NCBI GenBank assembly: GCA_964550565.1
Contig: CAZKAI010000081.1
Span: 1-19,468, forward strand
Source of the DNA: Anaeroglomus sp964550565
GTDB taxonomy: Bacteria > Planctomycetota > Phycisphaerae > Sedimentisphaerales > Anaerohalosphaeraceae
Direction of reading: 5' to 3'
DNA: 19,468 nucleotides
Position numbers and translations under genes: made by a program. Shown here in pieces: positions 15,241-19,468 of this stretch. The notes under the pieces were generated by a model. That model did not search any database and was not told where the DNA came from. It worked only from the letters and a program-made list of their open reading frames with translations. Numbering within the stretch: the first letter of the stretch is position 1; every line of letters starts with the position of its first letter.

Positions 15241-15268
15241 AAAAAAAGGCGACCTGATGGCCGCCTTT
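15241..15268 (-). terminator. Rho-independent terminator after rpiB
   Basis: Read on the minus strand, the stem AAAGGCG / CGCCTTT with an inner GG/CC pairing around a 4-base loop is followed by a T-run (15247-15241). It starts 21 bp after the rpiB stop codon. Confidence 0.85.
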
Positions 15269-15288
15269 ATATCGCAAAGACTTGTCAT

Positions 15289-15759
15289 TTATTGATTTAT
15301 AACTTCGCGGGGATCTTGTCCATCTTCGATAGCCTTGATTTTTTTGATTCGCCGCAGATGCCGCCCGCCCGAAAATTCAGTCGCAAGCCACGTTTCCACC
15401 ATCTTTTGCAGCATCGCCGGCCCAAGCAAATCACCCGATAAACACAAGACATTGGCGTCATTATGTTCCCGCGACACCTTGGCCGCAAGTTCATCATAGC
15501 ACAGCGCCGCCCGCACGCCCTTGACCTTATTGGCGGCGATACACATCCCGATACCTGTCCCGCAAACCAGAATCGCCCGGTCCGCGGTACCCTTTGAGAC
15601 CGCCATTGCCGCATCAAAAGCCCCATCCGGGTAATCCATCGGCGTATCGGAAGAGCCATCGCTGAAATCAATATATTCATGGCCCAGTTGAGCCAGAATA
15701 GCTTTAATCTGTTCGATAGTCTTCACGCCACGGTGGTCCGTTGCCAGAGCAATTTTCAT
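15289..15759 (-). CDS. rpiB: Ribose-5-phosphate isomerase B
   Basis: Interconverts ribose 5-phosphate and ribulose 5-phosphate in the pentose phosphate pathway. The LacA/RpiB fold is shown by MKIALATDHRG at the N-terminus (Asp8, His9), the catalytic-site loop CGTGIGM (Cys66 to Met72), IAANKVKGVRAALC, and REHNDANVLCLSG (His99). The length of 156 residues is standard. The start ATG overlaps the TGA of the upstream fusion gene (ATGA). The order Sua5, low-molecular-weight phosphatase, RpiB matches the Bacillus ywlC-ywlE-ywlF neighbourhood. A terminator follows. Confidence 0.95.
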   Translation of the reverse strand: MKIALATDHRGVKTIEQIKAILAQLGHEYIDFSDGSSDTPMDYPDGAFDAAMAVSKGTADRAILVCGTGIGMCIAANKVKGVRAALCYDELAAKVSREHNDANVLCLSGDLLGPAMLQKMVETWLATEFSGGRHLRRIKKIKAIEDGQDPREVINQ

Positions 15760-16877
15760 AATAAATCCTTAAAACGTTTTTCTATGGCCTGTTCAATCTG
15801 AGTCGCACAAGCCTGATACTGACTTTCTCCAAACCCGATCGGGTCGGAGACTTCGCCGTTCGGATCCAGCAGAAACACTCGATCCGCAGCCTCGTTATCC
15901 ATGGCCAGCACCGCATCCCGATGATGCCGGCTCATGACAAATATTAAATCCGCCTCTCGTATATCCTGACGTCTTAGCAACCGGCTGCTATGCCTGTCCA
16001 GCGATAAGCCTTTCTTTCGCAATACCTTGCAGGCTTCCTCGCTGGCCCGGCAGCCATCATACGCCGAGACGCCGAATGACTCTATTTTATATCCAAATGC
16101 TGCCAGTTCGTCAATATTACAGGACATTTTCTTCGATAAATAGTTCGCCGCCAGCACCTCGGCCATCGGACTGCGGCAGGTATTGCCCGTGCAGACAAAC
16201 AATATCTGCGCTGTGGCAAGCTCTTCGACCGCCGCCCGCGTCAGGACGCCTTCGCGTAAAATCTCGACTCCCGCATCAGATATCCTGACGACTGTACTGC
16301 TTTGCTGATACCTGCACGCCTCGGGCCCGCCGTCCACGACCATCTCGATTTGTCCATCGAAATACTCCAGAACCTGCCTGGCACTCGTGGCTGGGGCCAT
16401 CCCCGAAGGATTGGCGCTCGGTGCCACAATTGGCCAGACCGTCTGTGATAAGATAGCCAAGGCCGCTTCCTCATTCGGGCAGCGAATCCCTATCGAGCCG
16501 TTTTCATAGAGGATATTGAAGACCTTTTCGCCGAGTTTTTTGCGTAATTCCGCTAAATTGGCTTCGTTTGGTTGACAGACCAGCGTGATCGGCCCGGGCA
16601 AACCCTTGCGTACAAGGGCATGAACCCGCAGCGGCATTTGTGGAACATAACGATAGACATCCTCCGGCTTACCGATATGCAGCGAATAGCGTTTGCCTTC
16701 CGCCCGCGCCTTGACCGCATCCAACCGACGGATCGCCTCGGGCTCCGCCCGGCACGCCAGTCCATAGACCGTCTCGGTCGGGATGGCCGCCACGCCGCCA
16801 CCATCCAGCACTTTCACGGCCGCACGGACAATCGCTTCCTGCTCCCCTCCATTCCACTGATAAACCTCTGTTTTCAT
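15756..16877 (-). CDS. Fused threonylcarbamoyl-AMP synthase (Sua5/YrdC) and low-molecular-weight phosphatase
   Basis: Two-domain protein of 373 residues. Domain 1 (about 10-215) is a Sua5/YrdC/TsaC enzyme that makes threonylcarbamoyl-AMP for the t6A37 tRNA modification: PTETVYGL (33-40), GPITLV, SIGIRCP and SANPSG (154-159). Domain 2 (about 224-373) is a low-molecular-weight phosphatase with the loop CTGNTCRS (Cys229, Arg235, Ser236) and the acid DP (Asp345). Thr233 in the loop is the residue that in YwlE favours phosphoarginine over phosphotyrosine, so an arginine phosphatase is more likely than a tyrosine phosphatase. I chose the ATG at 16877, where YrdC-type homology begins; the frame runs on to 16964, but a -10-like TATTAT at 16966-16971 would leave no leader for that start. 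The stop overlaps rpiB by 4 bp. Confidence 0.9.
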   Translation of the reverse strand: MKTEVYQWNGGEQEAIVRAAVKVLDGGGVAAIPTETVYGLACRAEPEAIRRLDAVKARAEGKRYSLHIGKPEDVYRYVPQMPLRVHALVRKGLPGPITLVCQPNEANLAELRKKLGEKVFNILYENGSIGIRCPNEEAALAILSQTVWPIVAPSANPSGMAPATSARQVLEYFDGQIEMVVDGGPEACRYQQSSTVVRISDAGVEILREGVLTRAAVEELATAQILFVCTGNTCRSPMAEVLAANYLSKKMSCNIDELAAFGYKIESFGVSAYDGCRASEEACKVLRKKGLSLDRHSSRLLRRQDIREADLIFVMSRHHRDAVLAMDNEAADRVFLLDPNGEVSDPIGFGESQYQACATQIEQAIEKRFKDLL

Positions 16878-16979
16878 ACTGTTATCGGGTTCCCGAGTTG
16901 ATTTGTCGGAATGAATCAAGGCAGCCCTTGCCTGTGAATGCCTCATATCCATACGAGGGGGCATAATAGCAAAAGATGC

Positions 16980-17001
16980 CGTTTTTGAGTATCAAAAAAC
17001 G
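16980..17001 (-). terminator. Possible weak hairpin between macrodomain gene and fusion gene
   Basis: CGTTTTTTGA and TCAAAAACG pair almost completely around a 3-base loop directly after the macrodomain stop codon. It is AT-rich and lacks a following T-run, so termination is doubtful; the downstream fusion gene may be read from the same transcript. Confidence 0.25.
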
Positions 17002-17002
17002 C

Positions 17003-17530
17003 TTACGGATGGAGTTTTTTCAGTGCCGCCTCGAAGACATCGTACGCTGTCTGGTCATAAAGACAGAAAACCACTTCATTTAGCGACGTTTCCCCCGACA
17101 AATGGGCGATGACGTTGGCCAGCATGATATCGGCGCAGCGGTCGATTGGATAGCCGAAGATGCCCGTGCTGATGGCACAAAAAGAGAGACTGTTCAGCTT
17201 GTTTTTGACCGCGACGTTCAGGCTATTCAATGTTGCATTCTTCAGTTTTTCATCCTCGTCGTCTTCGCCCATCCTCGGCCCGACGGCGTGAATGACATGC
17301 TTGCACTTGAGCTTGCCAGCCCCGGTGATGACCGCCTGTCCGACCGGAACGGGGGCTTTGGCAAAGCTTTGAAACTGAATACTCATTCCGCCTTTACGCA
17401 CAATCGCCCCCGCGACCCCGCCGCCATGCAGCAGGTAACTGTTGGCCGCGTTGACAATGGCATCCGTGGTCTGCTCGGTGATATCCCCGACTATCAGCCT
17501 CAGTATGCGATTGTTTATCTGTATGTCCAT
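17003..17530 (-). CDS. Macrodomain protein (ADP-ribose-binding / hydrolase family)
   Basis: Single-domain macro protein of 175 residues that should bind ADP-ribose and may remove ADP-ribose or deacetylate O-acetyl-ADP-ribose. The family motifs are present in order: VGDIT (14-18), AIVNAAN (24-30), GGGVAGAI (36-43) and STGIFGYP (121-128). The start is placed at ATG 17530 because GGGAG lies five bases before it; a GTG at 17536 would add two residues. No ADP-ribosyltransferase or NAD-consuming toxin is visible nearby, so there is no partner to suggest a dedicated system. It is divergent from the antiporter gene, with about 246 bp between. Confidence 0.9.
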   Translation of the reverse strand: MDIQINNRILRLIVGDITEQTTDAIVNAANSYLLHGGGVAGAIVRKGGMSIQFQSFAKAPVPVGQAVITGAGKLKCKHVIHAVGPRMGEDDEDEKLKNATLNSLNVAVKNKLNSLSFCAISTGIFGYPIDRCADIMLANVIAHLSGETSLNEVVFCLYDQTAYDVFEAALKKLHP

Positions 17531-17607
17531 GGGCACTCCCTGATTTTGTCCGTGACTATTTACATCAGAACACGATAAACCGCCAGATGTCTTTCAGCAA
17601 TCTATTT

Positions 17608-17636
17608 TGCCGGTTTTTACCGCCGGGCTTCCGGCA
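17608..17636 (+). promoter_or_regulatory. Alternative hairpins in the antiporter leader
   Basis: In the 246-bp stretch between the divergent macrodomain and antiporter genes, CCGGC (17631-17635) can pair with GCCGG at 17622-17626 (loop GCTT). With the following A (CCGGCA) it can instead pair with TGCCGG at 17608-17613. The two folds exclude each other, as in attenuators, but there is no supporting T-run and the finding is tentative. I see no clear promoter in this stretch. Confidence 0.2.
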
Positions 17637-17776
17637 TGGCAACAAGATTCTCAGATAAAAGGGTTGCAATCGAAGACGACCGCTATACACTGTACCGTTT
17701 CATTTTTGTCCAACTCGATGATGCATCTTGCATCCAGCGTGGAAAACAGCAACGCTATTCGTGGAGATTTAGAAAA

Positions 17777-19447
17777 ATGGATGGATTTCATCCGGGTATA
17801 TTGGTGTTATTGGGTACCGGCGTGCTTGGCGGGGCGCTGGGGGCGTGGTTTTTTCAGAAAATCCGCATCCCGCAGGTCGTCGGTTATATTGTATTTGGAA
17901 TTATAGTCGGCCAAAGCGGCCTGAAATTAATTGATGCCGCCCAGATCGAAAGCTTCAAATCCTTTACATGGTTTGCCCTGGGCATTATCGGTTTTCTGGT
18001 CGGCGGTGAGTTACGGGCCGACACGTTTCGCAAATACGGCAGACAGTTCATCTCAATTCTGATGTGGGAAGGCATGATTTCATTTGTTCTGGTCACGCTT
18101 TCGTCCACACTGGTTTTATGGAAAGTGACCGGCAATTTTTCGGCTGCTATGGCGGCCGGCGTCGTCTTCGGCGCCATTGCCTCGGCCACCGATCCGGCCT
18201 CCACCGTTGAAGTCCTGTGGGAATATCGCGCCAAAGGTGTCCTGACCCTGTGCATTATCGCCGTCGTTGCGCTGGATGATGCGCTGGCCATGACACTGTA
18301 CGGCGTCGGCACCAGCGTTTCGCAGATGCTGACCGGCCAGGACAGCTCCATCGCTGCCGAAATGAAAAAAGTCGTCTATGAACTTGGCGGTTCGGTCGCG
18401 GCAGGGGCCATCAGCGGCGGCCTGCTCAATCTGCTGCTGCGATACGTCCACCAGAAAAAAGAACGCCTGCTGGCGATTTCGGTTGGCATGCTTCTGGTCA
18501 TCATCGGCGGGTCCAACACGGCCGGGCTGGATGTGATTCTGGTCACGATGACGATGGGCCTTGTGCTGGTCAATCTGGCCCCCTTGCGCAGCCAGGAACT
18601 TTTCACTCTCCTTCGCAGTTTTTCCGGCCCGATTTATGTCATGTTCTTCGTGCTGGTCGGCGCGCGGCTGGGCTTATCCAGAATGCCCGGCTGGCTGTGG
18701 CTGGTGGTCGTTCTGTATGTCCTGGGCCGCAACCTCGGCAAAATGCTGGGCTGTTATATCGGCGCCCGTCGCAGCGGGGCCTCCGAAGCTGTGCAGAAAT
18801 ACAGCGGCCTGGGCATCTTCGCCCAGGGCGGCGTGGCCATCGGCCTTTCCATCATGGCCAGTCAGCATCTGGGTCATATTCAGATTACCGAGGACCTGTC
18901 GCTGGGTGAAGTCATCATCTTCGGCGTGACGGCCACGACGATGATTGTCCAGTTAATCGGCCCCTCCTGCGTCAAGCTGAGCATCAAACTGGCCAAAGAA
19001 ATCAATCGCAACGTCACCGAGGACGATATCGTGGCGACGCTGACGGTGGGGGATGTATTCAATAAACATATCGAGCCGCTGCGGCCCCATGACACCATTG
19101 CCTGTGCCGTGGAAAAATTCGCCCATTCCGAGGAAGGCACCTTCCCCGTCGTTAACGATGGCCGGGAACTGGTGGGGATGATGACCCTGTCGCACCTGCG
19201 GGATGTCCTGGTCGAACAGGACTGCTGGAACTGGATGCTGATTGCCGATGTGATGGCGTCGGTGCGCGATACCGTGACCGAATCCACACCGCTTTCTGCG
19301 GCGATGGAACTGATGGATAAACTCGGCGCCGAACAGGTTCTGGTCGTGGACCCGCAGGCTAAAACCCGCCTTGCCGGGATACTGGACGCCCGCATTGCCA
19401 AACAGCGCGTCGAACAGCAGCTCCTTCTCCAGCAAACCGCGGCATAG
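17777..19447 (+). CDS. CPA2-type cation/proton antiporter with C-terminal CBS pair
   Basis: Inner-membrane monovalent cation/proton antiporter of 556 residues. The transporter domain (about 5-405, 12-13 hydrophobic segments) begins LVLLGTGVLGGALGAWFFQK and IPQVVGYIVFGIIVGQSG. It carries SATDPAST (136-143), the unwound-helix signature, and the paired aspartates LDDAL (Asp167, Asp168) of the NapA-like DD group, which suggests electrogenic exchange. FAQGGVAIGLS (348-358) is also typical. Two CBS domains follow (about 424-482 and 488-540), a regulatory pair that usually binds adenine nucleotides. The frame is open back to 17636, but the added 47 residues are not hydrophobic and the homology starts at ATG 17777, preceded by GTGGAG about 10 bases upstream. 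Ion specificity (Na+ or K+) cannot be told. Confidence 0.88.
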   Translation: MDGFHPGILVLLGTGVLGGALGAWFFQKIRIPQVVGYIVFGIIVGQSGLKLIDAAQIESFKSFTWFALGIIGFLVGGELRADTFRKYGRQFISILMWEGMISFVLVTLSSTLVLWKVTGNFSAAMAAGVVFGAIASATDPASTVEVLWEYRAKGVLTLCIIAVVALDDALAMTLYGVGTSVSQMLTGQDSSIAAEMKKVVYELGGSVAAGAISGGLLNLLLRYVHQKKERLLAISVGMLLVIIGGSNTAGLDVILVTMTMGLVLVNLAPLRSQELFTLLRSFSGPIYVMFFVLVGARLGLSRMPGWLWLVVVLYVLGRNLGKMLGCYIGARRSGASEAVQKYSGLGIFAQGGVAIGLSIMASQHLGHIQITEDLSLGEVIIFGVTATTMIVQLIGPSCVKLSIKLAKEINRNVTEDDIVATLTVGDVFNKHIEPLRPHDTIACAVEKFAHSEEGTFPVVNDGRELVGMMTLSHLRDVLVEQDCWNWMLIADVMASVRDTVTESTPLSAAMELMDKLGAEQVLVVDPQAKTRLAGILDARIAKQRVEQQLLLQQTAA

Positions 19448-19468
19448 CCTCTCGTTGCCGGCATGTGC

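Noticed and set aside
17003..17530. Macrodomain gene as part of a toxin-antitoxin (DarTG-like) pair
   Set aside because: No DarT or other ADP-ribosyltransferase is adjacent; its neighbours are an antiporter and housekeeping genes.

Overview
The window looks like part of a scaffolded draft or metagenome-assembled genome of a Gram-negative, moderately GC-rich bacterium. Two runs of exactly 100 N (8138-8237 and 13174-13273) are scaffold joins. A planctomycete of the Phycisphaerae type is my best guess. It rests on the rimO-pgsA pair, secretin-domain lipoproteins with Pro/Ala tails, an ECF sigma gene followed by a short HxxxCxxC zinc-finger protein, and a GH43-type sugar hydrolase. No rRNA or other marker gene is present, so the lineage is an inference.

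Layout: (1) 1-928, a GH43-like glycoside hydrolase, convergent with (2) rimO-pgsA on the minus strand (933-2980). (3) 3229-7490, two tandem, translationally coupled paralogous lipoproteins. Each has a secretin core followed by a long TolA-like coiled coil and a Pro/Ala-rich tail. The second overlaps the end of (4) a convergent endonuclease III-family glycosylase gene (7471-8136) by 20 bp. (5) After the first gap, a NatA/NatB-type ABC exporter operon (8238-10388) with a near-consensus sigma-70 promoter. (6) 10440-12388, an AT-rich island with two unrelated membrane-protein genes. Each is preceded by a copy of the same 59-bp leader, which encodes a 19-20 codon peptide ending at or next to the downstream start codon. 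Palindromic repeats lie on both sides. (7) A CPBP-family membrane protease cut by the second gap. (8) A minus-strand operon of a secreted protein, an ECF sigma factor and a zinc-finger anti-sigma-like protein. (9) A fused threonylcarbamoyl-AMP synthase / low-molecular-weight phosphatase gene overlapping rpiB, closed by a clear terminator, with a macrodomain gene upstream. (10) A plus-strand CPA2-type cation/proton antiporter with a C-terminal CBS pair.

How the genes work together: most of the window is housekeeping (ribosomal protein S12 modification, phospholipid synthesis, tRNA t6A synthesis, pentose phosphate pathway, DNA repair) interleaved with envelope functions. The paired secretin-like lipoproteins are the most unusual protein-level feature. 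The duplicated leader ORF, in which every difference inside the peptide is a silent third-position change, is the most unusual DNA-level feature and the best candidate for something undescribed.
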